A stretch of 5,903 bases of DNA. It comes from Paenibacillus sp. oral taxon 786 str. D14 (lineage in GTDB: Bacteria; Bacillota; Bacilli; Paenibacillales; Paenibacillaceae). The translations under genes and the position numbers were made by a program. Below, in pieces: positions 1-5,871 of the stretch. Under the pieces are notes generated by a model, which was not told the origin of the DNA, searched no databases, and saw only the letters and a program-made list of their open reading frames with translations. The stretch spans positions 76,812-82,714 of the forward strand of contig NZ_GG695977.1 of the NCBI RefSeq assembly GCF_000159955.1, given 5' to 3'. Position 1 is the first letter of the stretch; each line of letters opens with the position of its first letter.

Positions 1-7
1 CGCTTCT

Positions 8-1078
8 TTATTTTACTCCTAAGCTTTGCAGCATTTGGCGGAACGAATCAGCATACTGCTGCGGCGACAGCCACTGGTGGATATGCTGTTCCCCCATGCT
101 GCGGATCTTCTCCCGCTGCCCGTGATGGTCCATCAGCTCCAACGCTCTGGCAACCGCTTGGCCCACTTGCGGGTACGCGAAGAACTTTCCCGTTTCATTA
201 TGCTTGATAAAAAGACGTACGCCATCGGAATCGGTGGTAAGCACGGGACAACGGCAAGCTAAGGCCTCGGCAACGGCATAGCCGAAGCCCTCCAGGGTAG
301 ATGTGGAGATCATCAGTCCGCCTGAATCGCCGACGCGGGATAGATAATAGGGCATCTCCCGGTTAGGGGTATTTGGATACAATTTGAGTTTAGGCTCTAG
401 CCCCAAGCGTTTAACATACTGCCAAAACCGGTTTTTCGTCTCCTCGGACGGAAGCTGATAATCAAGGAACATCCAAATTTCCATCTGTGGACGTTGGCGG
501 TGTAGGGCGGAAGCGATTTTCAGGAACAACTCCCAATTTTTGTTGGGCTCCAGCCGTCCGACCCAAGCGATGATGGGCACCGGATACTTCGGTTGCGCAA
601 TGTGACGGAAATGCCGGGTATCCAACGGATTCATCAATACGAACTTGGGCAATGTGGGGTAGTAGGTGGAGGCCAGCTCAATCAAATGGGGGGTTGGAGG
701 CATCAGCGAAGCCTGGCAGTTTCGCAGGATTTCCTCCTTGCCTTCCCGAAGCGTCTGCTCTGCTTGTTCCCGCGTTCCCAAGCCTTGAATTTCAAAAATA
801 ATCGGTTTGTGAAACCCAAGCCGGCGCAGCCGTCCGGGCATCCAGTAATCCGAGGTTGCGATAACGGCATCATATTGCGGCAAACGTTGAGCGAGTTCGG
901 CATCGCTTGGATCCACCATCACGGGAATGTTCGCCTGCTGCGTGTTGATGAGCCCGGAACCGGGACGCAAATACATAATATGGCCTTCAATGTTCCGTCT
1001 TTTTAGCGCATCGCAGCGCAGGCGGTTTAAGGTTTCGACCCCGCCGCTCGGAACATAAAACGTAAACAGCACTTTCAT
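8..1078 (-). CDS. GT4-type (GT-B fold) glycosyltransferase
   Basis: A 356-residue glycosyltransferase of the GT4 type, expected to move a sugar from a nucleotide-sugar donor onto an unidentified acceptor in the cytoplasm or at the inner membrane face. The N-terminal Rossmann half opens with MKVLFTFYVPSGGVE, whose GG at residues 12-13 is the usual glycine-rich loop. The C-terminal donor-binding half begins around GRLEPNKN (174-181), where R175 and K180 match the phosphate-contacting Arg and Lys of the family. The E-x7-E signature is EGFGYAVAE (263-271). No signal peptide or membrane segment is visible. I chose the ATG at 1078 because AAGGGG sits about 9 bases upstream and the family fold begins at MKVLF. 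The frame stays open to 1168, but those 30 residues have no ribosome binding site and no family resemblance. It is transcribed alone, divergently from the lipoprotein gene. A cell-surface or spore polysaccharide role is possible, but donor and acceptor cannot be inferred. Confidence 0.9.
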   Translation of the reverse strand: MKVLFTFYVPSGGVETLNRLRCDALKRRNIEGHIMYLRPGSGLINTQQANIPVMVDPSDAELAQRLPQYDAVIATSDYWMPGRLRRLGFHKPIIFEIQGLGTREQAEQTLREGKEEILRNCQASLMPPTPHLIELASTYYPTLPKFVLMNPLDTRHFRHIAQPKYPVPIIAWVGRLEPNKNWELFLKIASALHRQRPQMEIWMFLDYQLPSEETKNRFWQYVKRLGLEPKLKLYPNTPNREMPYYLSRVGDSGGLMISTSTLEGFGYAVAEALACRCPVLTTDSDGVRLFIKHNETGKFFAYPQVGQAVARALELMDHHGQREKIRSMGEQHIHQWLSPQQYADSFRQMLQSLGVK

Positions 1079-1109
1079 GGGCCAGCACCCCTTGAGGTTA
1101 TTCAGCGTC

Positions 1110-1135
1110 TCAGATTTAGTGTACGCGTAATCTGA
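1110..1135. repeat. 26-bp inverted repeat in divergent intergenic region
   Basis: TCAGATT (1110-1116) and AATCTGA (1129-1135) are perfect 7-base inverted arms around a 12-base spacer. The dyad lies 32 bases upstream of the glycosyltransferase start and about 157 bases upstream of the lipoprotein start. It could be an operator for a dimeric regulator, or a weak hairpin in the glycosyltransferase leader. The loop is large and no T-run follows, so it does not look like a terminator. Confidence 0.35.
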
Positions 1136-1215
1136 ATTGGACGTGTGGGTGGATTTCCCACGATACAAGCCCGCTGAAGCATAGGAGGCTGGTGGGTCGC
1201 TCGGTTATGTTTACC

Positions 1216-1247
1216 TGTATGACGACAACGGGATTTGGCGCATGATA
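1216..1247 (+). promoter_or_regulatory. Candidate sporulation (sigma-G-like) promoter for lipoprotein gene
   Basis: TGTATG (1216-1221) followed after 19 bases by CATGATA (1241-1247) resembles the forespore sigma-G pattern, with gYATR at -35 and CATnnTA at -10. The spacer is one or two bases longer than usual. Transcription would start near 1254, leaving a leader of about 38 bases before the ATG at 1292. The reading is attractive because YhcN/YlaJ-family lipoproteins are spore proteins, but the match is short and degenerate. A sigma-A alternative, TTGGCG (1235-1240) with a poor -10 at 1258-1265, is not excluded. Confidence 0.25.
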
Positions 1248-1291
1248 AGTCCTGTTTCATACATTACTTCTTACGGATGGAGGTTGACTAC

Positions 1292-2293
1292 ATGCGAGGA
1301 GCGAAAGTCGTTAACTTATCGTTATCCGCAGCGTTGCTTGCCGGGATGGCTTTAATGGCAGGTTGTGGTGACGGGAAGGGCGACAATAATGTGCGCACGC
1401 AAAGCTTACGGGGCAATAACCGAAATTATGATGTCAATTCTTTAAACCCCAGCAACCGTCTGTTCTCCCGCAGCGCCGGCAGCGGACAGGATATGCGTAT
1501 CCGTTCCCTGCGTTACAGCCCTGCGCTTAGCAACAAGGTGGCACAGCTTGGCGACGTTCAAACCGCACATGTCGTTGTTACCGACCGTGATGCATATGTA
1601 GGTGTCACACTCCACGGCACGAATACGACAGGCCGCACTAGCGCTTACGGGGTGCAACGTCCCAATGGAGTTGGCCTTGGTACGACCAATGTCGGCGGCC
1701 CTTACGGTGCGGACTATGGAACCCGCGGCGCCGCAGACAACGGTTTGGCTCGCGGCAACGACCGTGCCGGACTGGGCGGGCTCTTTGACCTCGGACGCGG
1801 TTTGTTCGGAACGGGGAACAACGTCAATCGCAGTAACAACGGCTCGATGTTGGGCACCGGCACAACCGGCAACCGTTTCGGGTCGATGTATCCTGGAGGT
1901 ACTCGTGGGACGACGAACACCCCTTCGGGCTTCACTACCGGGAACGGAGCCTTGGGAGCTGGAACGAGCAACGTGTCCCAGGATCTCAAAAACCGGATCG
2001 AAGCAGCGGTTAAGCAAGCGGCACCGCATATCCGCAACGTCTACGTATCTAACGATTCCGATTTTGTATCCACCATTGGCCAATATGCTACAGAGTCTCG
2101 GGGCGGCGGAACACTGAACAACTTCATCAGCGATTTCGAAACGCTGATTAACCGTGTATTCCCCGGCCGTGCAGGGACGATGACCGGGCCAAATGGTTAT
2201 GCGCCGACAAGACCTAATGCCGGCATGGGCAATGGGACAGGAACAGGTGCACGTGACATGAATGCCGGTTTCACCGGAGGGACAACCCGCTAG
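1292..2293 (+). CDS. YhcN/YlaJ-family sporulation lipoprotein with Gly/Asn-rich insert
   Basis: A 333-residue predicted lipoprotein resembling the YhcN/YlaJ spore lipoprotein family. A short basic start and hydrophobic segment (residues 4-22) lead to the lipobox LMAGC, with Cys25 as the lipidated residue; Met at -3 is a little unusual. The first conserved block is about 68-107, including VQTAHVVVTDRDAYVGVTL. The second is about 231-266, LKNRIEAAVKQAAP followed by IRNVYVSNDSDFV. Between them lie about 120 residues (108-228) rich in Gly, Asn, Thr and Arg with hardly any predicted structure. After a short helix-like stretch, the tail from about 292 is again Gly/Asn/Thr-rich. The ATG at 1292 follows GGAGG (1279-1283) by 8 bases. 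An in-frame TTG at 1235 has no ribosome binding site and would bury the signal peptide. Family members are associated with the spore inner membrane and germination or outgrowth; the function here is inferred from family only. Alternative: a general surface lipoprotein. Confidence 0.85.
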   Translation: MRGAKVVNLSLSAALLAGMALMAGCGDGKGDNNVRTQSLRGNNRNYDVNSLNPSNRLFSRSAGSGQDMRIRSLRYSPALSNKVAQLGDVQTAHVVVTDRDAYVGVTLHGTNTTGRTSAYGVQRPNGVGLGTTNVGGPYGADYGTRGAADNGLARGNDRAGLGGLFDLGRGLFGTGNNVNRSNNGSMLGTGTTGNRFGSMYPGGTRGTTNTPSGFTTGNGALGAGTSNVSQDLKNRIEAAVKQAAPHIRNVYVSNDSDFVSTIGQYATESRGGGTLNNFISDFETLINRVFPGRAGTMTGPNGYAPTRPNAGMGNGTGTGARDMNAGFTGGTTR

Positions 2294-2316
2294 CGGCGGT
2301 TTATAGCGAGAACCAA

Positions 2317-2361
2317 AAAGCGCGAGAAGCGGGAAGAAATCCTTCCTGCGTCTCGCGCTTT
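2317..2361. terminator. Bidirectional rho-independent terminator between convergent genes
   Basis: Arms 2317-2336 and 2342-2361 pair over 20 positions with one mismatch and one G-T wobble, around the 5-base loop AAATC. Read on the minus strand the stem is followed by a run of five T, a good terminator 24 bases beyond the nagA stop. Read on the plus strand the T-rich tail is weaker (TTTATCTT), but it could still end the lipoprotein transcript, whose stop codon is 24 bases before the stem. Confidence 0.85.
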
Positions 2362-2384
2362 ATCTTGTGATTGGATGGTTTTGA

Positions 2385-3575
2385 TTATTCGTTATCTTGG
2401 AATGCACGTCCTTTGACCCACACCCGCTGCAATTCCAAATCGCGGTCGACCAGCAGCAGATCTGCTTGTTTGCCGGTTTCGATCGAGCCGGTTAAATGGT
2501 CGATGCGGATCAGCTTCGCCGGATTGGCGCTGGCGGCTTCCGACGCGCGTTCGATCGACAATCCCACCTCGCGTACGAGATAGCGGAAACCGCGGATCAT
2601 CGTCAACGTGCTTCCGGCTAACGTTCCTTCGCTGTCGCGCAGCGTGCAGACGTTATTCTTCACGACAACCGGCAGGTCGCCAAGCATGTAGTCCCCGTCA
2701 CCGAGCCCTGCAGCCGACATAGCATCGGTGATCAGGAGCAGGTTGCTGCCGGTCTTCACGCTGGCCAACAGCCGGATTGCTGCAGGATGGACGTGAATGC
2801 CGTCGGCGATGATTTCTGCGCTAATGCCCGGCGTGCTCAGGATTGCCCCGGCGGTGCCCGGTTTGCGGTGATGCAGCGGCGTCATGGCGTTAAACATATG
2901 CACGGAGTGGTTTAAGCCAACCTCGTAAGCGGCCATGATTTCTTCGTAAGTGGCATCGGTATGACCGGCAGCCGCTACGATTCCCTGCTTCCGTAAATAG
3001 CGGATCAGCTCATGCGCCCCGTCCCGTTCAGGCGCAAACGTAACCTGCTTAATTAGCCCCGGATACTGTTGTTCCCAACCTTCGATCCATTCGCGGTTCG
3101 GCGGGACGATGTGCTCAGGATTTTGGGCGCCCGGCCATTTCGGGCTGATAAACGGCCCTTCCAGATGAACGCCAACCAATTGGGCATAAGGCATCTCGCC
3201 AGCCATATATTGATGGACTTCGGCCAGCACGTTGTCGATCATCGCCTTCGGAAGGGTCATCGTTGTCGCCAGCATCGAAGTCGTTCCCTGACTGCAATGA
3301 AGCTTCGTAATGGCGTCCAGACCTTGCTTGCTTGGCTGCGAGAAATCCTTCAGCATGCCGCCGTGCACGTGCACGTCGATAAAGCCGGGCAGCACATAGC
3401 TGCCTTTCGCATCAATCGTCTCGACGCCTGCAGCGTGAGCTTCAGGTAATCCGGCGGTCGTGCCGACGTAAGTGATGACGCCGTCTTTCACCGCAACCGC
3501 GCCGTCGCGGAACGTTCCGCGCGGGGTGACAACTTCGGCATGAATGAGGTTGAAGGTACGTCCGGCGCCGCTCAT
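2385..3575 (-). CDS. nagA: N-acetylglucosamine-6-phosphate deacetylase
   Basis: A 396-residue NagA, the usual family length. It hydrolyses GlcNAc-6-phosphate to glucosamine-6-phosphate and acetate in the cytoplasm, supplying the substrate of NagB. It has the amidohydrolase TIM-barrel layout with a small beta-domain made from both ends. Visible motifs are GFIDVHVHGG (metal-site HxH, His69 and His71), GTTS (97-100), HLEGPF (metal ligand Glu139), AAGHTDA (His205), HSVHMFNAM (His226), the substrate loop HRKPGTAG, DGIHVHP, and ITDAMSAAG (catalytic Asp284). No key residue is missing. The ATG at 3575 sits in TGATG, sharing one base with the nagB stop, which suggests translational coupling. GGGGAG lies 9 bases upstream, inside nagB. 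The adjacent GTG at 3578 is an equally possible start, adding one residue and making a 4-base overlap. It is the last gene of the operon, ahead of the hairpin at 2317-2361. Confidence 0.97.
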   Translation of the reverse strand: MSGAGRTFNLIHAEVVTPRGTFRDGAVAVKDGVITYVGTTAGLPEAHAAGVETIDAKGSYVLPGFIDVHVHGGMLKDFSQPSKQGLDAITKLHCSQGTTSMLATTMTLPKAMIDNVLAEVHQYMAGEMPYAQLVGVHLEGPFISPKWPGAQNPEHIVPPNREWIEGWEQQYPGLIKQVTFAPERDGAHELIRYLRKQGIVAAAGHTDATYEEIMAAYEVGLNHSVHMFNAMTPLHHRKPGTAGAILSTPGISAEIIADGIHVHPAAIRLLASVKTGSNLLLITDAMSAAGLGDGDYMLGDLPVVVKNNVCTLRDSEGTLAGSTLTMIRGFRYLVREVGLSIERASEAASANPAKLIRIDHLTGSIETGKQADLLLVDRDLELQRVWVKGRAFQDNE

Positions 3576-4303
3576 CACAGGAATCTCCCCGCAGCCTGGT
3601 CAACGACGACAACCACATTCGGGTGGGTTTGCAGCAGCGAAGCCGGACATTGGGTCGTGATTGGCCCCTTTAACGCTTTGGCGATGATTTCGGCTTTGTC
3701 TTCGCCTTTGGCCATCAGCAGGATTTGCTTAGCCTGCAGGATCGAACCGATCCCCATCGTGAGCGCGTGAGTTGGCACCTCGTCAATGGAATTGAAGAAG
3801 CGCGCATTGGCCAGCCGTGTCCGCTCTTGCAGCTTCACGACATGCGGCGGCCCCGTCAGCTCATCGGCAGGCTCGTTAAACCCGATATGGCCGTTATGTC
3901 CAAGGCCCAGCAGCTGCAAGTCGATTTGACCCGCTTGATCCAGCAGTTTTGCGTAGTCCTTGGCCGCTTGCTCAGGATCCGGAGCATTTCCCTCAGGTAC
4001 ATGCGTATTTTCTGGCAAAATATCGATATGATTAAACAGCTTCTCGTCCATGAATCGGCGATAGCTCTCTGGATGGTCCGCCGGCAATCCGATGTATTCA
4101 TCCAGATTGTAGCTGCTCGCTTGCTTAAAGCTGACGCTGCCTTTCTTGTACAGCTCGATCAGCTTCTCATACACCCCGACCGGTGTGCTGCCGGTAGCCA
4201 GGCCCAAAATCGCCCGCGGGTTAGATTGCAGGAGGCTGGCGATGATGCCTGCTCCGGTTTCATTAAATTGCTGCTCGCTGTTGGTTTTGATAATATTCAG
4301 CAT
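3575..4303 (-). CDS. nagB: Glucosamine-6-phosphate deaminase (isomerase)
   Basis: A 242-residue NagB of the short Bacillus type, lacking the C-terminal extension of the roughly 266-residue allosteric E. coli enzyme. It converts glucosamine-6-phosphate to fructose-6-phosphate and ammonia, linking amino-sugar breakdown to glycolysis. The phosphate loop is LGLATGSTPVGVYEKL (33-48). NLDEY carries Asp68, the likely proton-transfer base. LGLGHNGHIGFNEP carries Asn137, His139 and Glu144 of the active site. Asn137 stands where E. coli has Asp141; from memory B. subtilis NagB also has Asn there, so this is a subfamily trait rather than a defect. ALTMGI and the C-terminal PASLLQTHPNVVVVVD follow the family pattern. 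AAGGAGGG lies about 9 bases before the ATG, inside the end of the regulator gene, which overlaps nagB by 7 bases. The end of nagB touches nagA in the same way, so the three genes are co-transcribed and probably translationally coupled. Confidence 0.97.
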   Translation of the reverse strand: MLNIIKTNSEQQFNETGAGIIASLLQSNPRAILGLATGSTPVGVYEKLIELYKKGSVSFKQASSYNLDEYIGLPADHPESYRRFMDEKLFNHIDILPENTHVPEGNAPDPEQAAKDYAKLLDQAGQIDLQLLGLGHNGHIGFNEPADELTGPPHVVKLQERTRLANARFFNSIDEVPTHALTMGIGSILQAKQILLMAKGEDKAEIIAKALKGPITTQCPASLLQTHPNVVVVVDQAAGRFL

Positions 4304-5166
4304 TCGTGTTGCCCTCCTTGGGTTTTACGATAAATTTGAACATTCTGATACGAGCTTTCGAGCTTCGGAATGAAATCCTGGAATTCCAAGCTGACCATCC
4401 CCGTAAACAAAATATCGATGACGTGCAGCTGCGCAATACGCGAGGCCATATCACCCCGGCGCATGCCTTCCTCTAACGAGGATGAGAATAAAGCGATATC
4501 CGCGAGCGAAGCCAGGGAGTTGCTGCTGTACTGCGTGAGCGACAACGTGGTTGCGCCGCTGTCTTTGGCGCAGCGCAGGGCGTCGATCGTTTCCGGCGTT
4601 TCGCCTGAATAGGAGATCGCCAGCGCCACGTCGCCTTCGCCGAGCGAGGAAGCGGAAGTGATCTGCATATGCGAGTCAGCGAAGGCGGTGCAGTTCTTGC
4701 CAATACGCACCAGCTTCTGGTAAAAGTCTTGGGCGACAATCGAGGAAGTCGCCACACCGTACAGATCGATGCGCTTGGCGCGGCATAACGCCTCAACGGC
4801 CCGGGACAGCTGGTTCATGTCCAGCAGCCGGGTGGTGTCGGTAATCGAGGCGAGATGGTTGGCTTCCATCGCTTCGACGATTTTTTGCAGGTCGTTGCCG
4901 GCGATGATGTCCTGGTAGTGGTTCTCCGCAGGCTTGTGGGCCAGCTCGGAAGCCAGCTTCATTTTGAAATCAGGGAAGCCTTTAAAGTGAAAAGTCTTGC
5001 AGAACCTTGTCACCGTTGAGGGACTAATCCCGCACGCATTGGCCAGCTCTGTGATCCCCTGATGAATGACGGTGGCCGGCGACTCCAAAATGTATTCGCC
5101 CAGCTTGCGTTCCTGCGGCGACAGCGTCTCCAGGTGGCTGGATACCGCATGCAATATGGGTGTCAT
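4297..5166 (-). CDS. RpiR/MurR-family transcriptional regulator with SIS domain
   Basis: A 289-residue regulator with the standard RpiR-family layout. The N-terminal helix-turn-helix domain covers roughly residues 1-77, with the DNA-reading helices in ITELANACGISPSTVTRFCKTF (38-59 region). The C-terminal SIS phosphosugar-binding domain runs from about 128 to 258. Its signatures are IDLYGVATSS (133-142), the phosphate loop AISYSGET (183-190) and SSLEEGMRRGDMASR. It is expected to bind DNA as a dimer or tetramer and to respond to a sugar phosphate; GlcNAc-6-P, GlcN-6-P or MurNAc-6-P are candidates from context. The ATG at 5166 follows GGAGG by 9 bases. It is first in the operon and overlaps nagB by 7 bases, so it would autoregulate. 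Paralogues include MurR of the MurNAc pathway, but no murQ or murP is present here, so that name is not assigned. Repressor or activator action cannot be read from the sequence. Confidence 0.93.
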   Translation of the reverse strand: MTPILHAVSSHLETLSPQERKLGEYILESPATVIHQGITELANACGISPSTVTRFCKTFHFKGFPDFKMKLASELAHKPAENHYQDIIAGNDLQKIVEAMEANHLASITDTTRLLDMNQLSRAVEALCRAKRIDLYGVATSSIVAQDFYQKLVRIGKNCTAFADSHMQITSASSLGEGDVALAISYSGETPETIDALRCAKDSGATTLSLTQYSSNSLASLADIALFSSSLEEGMRRGDMASRIAQLHVIDILFTGMVSLEFQDFIPKLESSYQNVQIYRKTQGGQHEC

Positions 5167-5201
5167 AGATAAATTCCTCCCTCAGGAAGTTCAGCCGTTG
5201 G

Positions 5202-5216
5202 ATGTGATTGTTTACT
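5202..5216. promoter_or_regulatory. Weak cre-like site (possible CcpA binding)
   Basis: ATGTGATTGTTTACT matches the Gram-positive cre consensus WTGNAANCGNWNNCW at all but two positions. One mismatch hits the normally conserved central CG, which is TG here. It falls at or just after the predicted transcription start of the nag operon, a normal position for CcpA roadblock repression of an amino-sugar operon. The fit is weak enough to occur by chance. Confidence 0.25.
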
Positions 5217-5223
5217 TGCTACG

Positions 5224-5234
5224 AAAATAATTTT
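5224..5234. promoter_or_regulatory. Candidate operator, proximal palindrome
   Basis: AAAATAATTTT is an 11-base palindrome around a central A. It overlaps the predicted -10 box of the nag operon and is the exact reverse complement of the distal copy at 5257-5267. A regulator bound here would block polymerase. The family link is inferred: an autoregulated RpiR-type gene starts 58 bases downstream. Confidence 0.4.
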
Positions 5235-5251
5235 TATTAAATTCTTGTGAA
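5224..5251 (-). promoter_or_regulatory. Candidate sigma-A promoter of the rpiR-nagB-nagA operon
   Basis: On the minus strand TTCACA (5251-5246) matches the -35 box at five of six positions. After a 16-base spacer, TATTTT (5229-5224) matches the -10 box at four of six. Transcription would start near 5217, giving a leader of about 50 bases before the regulator ATG. A second TTCACA lies 7 bases further upstream (5258-5253). The whole stretch is AT-rich, so promoter-like hexamers are easy to find. Confidence 0.4.
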
Positions 5252-5253
5252 AT

Positions 5254-5270
5254 GTGAAAATTATTTTGAC
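5254..5270. promoter_or_regulatory. Candidate operator, distal palindrome
   Basis: GTGAAAATTATTTTGAC is a 17-base dyad around a central T, symmetric at 7 of 8 paired positions. Its core AAAATTATTTT is the reverse complement of the proximal copy. The two centres (5229 and 5262) are 33 bases apart, close to three helical turns, so two dimers could bind the same DNA face. It lies just upstream of the predicted -35 box of the nag operon. Confidence 0.45.
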
Positions 5271-5309
5271 TTCTCGGTTTCATCATAAGCGATTTTCCCG
5301 GCCTTTTCA

Positions 5310-5387
5310 AGTAGGGTTACCCGTCAAATGGCGACAGATTCCTTGAATTTTCGGAGTCTGCATAATACACTCTAAACAGTAGGGTTA
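5310..5387. repeat. Direct repeat AGTAGGGTTA upstream of marR
   Basis: AGTAGGGTTA occurs at 5310-5319 and again at 5378-5387, 68 bases apart, both before the MarR-type gene. The first copy runs into ACCC, forming the small palindrome GGGTTACCC (5314-5322). The second copy does not, and ends 15 bases before the start codon. The repeats could be binding sites for the MarR protein, but they lack the long inverted-repeat form usual for that family. Confidence 0.25.
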
Positions 5388-5402
5388 TTATCGGAGAGAG
5401 GA

Positions 5403-5846
5403 ATGGTTTGGTTGTCCGTTGATCTCGACCATTACATAGATCGGATCGAATCGGTATGGACCCGTTCGTTTCGGAAAGTGAAAAGTGAATTAATGCACCA
5501 TCAGGAGCTGGGCCTGACGGGCCCGCAATTTCATACGCTGATGCTGATTGCCCGGAAGTCCAACTGCAATGTCAGCTATTTAGCCGAGAAGCTGGAGGTG
5601 AAGCCCAGCGCGATTACGGTCATGATCGATCGGCTGGTCCAAAGCGGTTTCGTGGAGCGGCGGCATGACGAGCAGGATCGGCGGGCGGTGCTGTTGTCGG
5701 TTACCGAGCGGGGGGCCGAGGTGCTGGCGGAAGCCCGGAAGAAGTCACGGGAAGTGTTGAAAACGCATTTATCCGTCCTCAGCGAAGAGGAGCTGGAGAT
5801 GATGATCACGATTTTGGAGAAGCTGTCCAAGAATTCCAAAGCGTGA
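5403..5846 (+). CDS. MarR-family transcriptional regulator
   Basis: A 147-residue winged-helix regulator of typical MarR length. N- and C-terminal helices (about 7-33 and 104-143) would form the dimer interface. The DNA-binding core is LTGPQFHTLMLIA, then VSYLAEKLEVKPSAITVMIDRLVQSGFVER (57-86) with the recognition helix around 68-80. The wing DEQDRRAVLLSVTERG (89-104) carries the hallmark Asp92-Arg93-Arg94. There is one cysteine (Cys55), not at the N-terminal position of the peroxide-sensing OhrR type, so redox sensing is not suggested. The ATG at 5403 is only 4 bases from GGAGAG (5393-5398). A TTG at 5412, ten bases after GAGAGG, would give a 144-residue protein starting at LSVDLDHYIDRIE and is a real alternative. 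The gene is divergent from the nag operon and ends at a hairpin, so it is probably monocistronic. Ligand and targets are unknown; MarR proteins usually repress neighbouring genes and themselves. Confidence 0.9.
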   Translation: MVWLSVDLDHYIDRIESVWTRSFRKVKSELMHHQELGLTGPQFHTLMLIARKSNCNVSYLAEKLEVKPSAITVMIDRLVQSGFVERRHDEQDRRAVLLSVTERGAEVLAEARKKSREVLKTHLSVLSEEELEMMITILEKLSKNSKA

Positions 5847-5871
5847 GGGAAGCGGTGAACATATTGGCGGA

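Noticed and set aside
1079..1168. N-terminal extension of the glycosyltransferase by 30 residues
   Set aside because: The frame is open but has no ribosome binding site at the upstream start, and the family fold begins at the ATG at 1078 behind AAGGGG.
1442..2083. 213-codon open frame on the minus strand inside the lipoprotein gene
   Set aside because: It is antisense to a well-supported gene, has no ribosome binding site or recognisable domain, and its composition follows from the Gly/Asn/Thr-rich codons opposite.
1602..2117. 171-codon open frame on the plus strand in another frame of the lipoprotein gene
   Set aside because: It is a shadow frame without a ribosome binding site, domain or independent promoter.
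3069..3449. 126-codon open frame antisense to nagA
   Set aside because: It is a shadow of nagA with no ribosome binding site and no recognisable motif.
3887..3895. Asn in NagB where E. coli has the active-site Asp141
   Set aside because: Bacillus-type NagB proteins, including B. subtilis as I recall it, carry Asn here, so it marks a subfamily rather than a defective enzyme.
3725..4333. 202-codon open frame antisense to nagB
   Set aside because: Intact nagB on the other strand explains the region; the antisense translation shows no domain and no start signals.
5338..5368. Sigma-A promoter for the MarR gene around CATAATAC
   Set aside because: CATAAT or TAATAC could be a -10 box, but no -35-like hexamer lies at 16-18 bases; TTGAAT (5343-5348) is too close. 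The true promoter was not identified.
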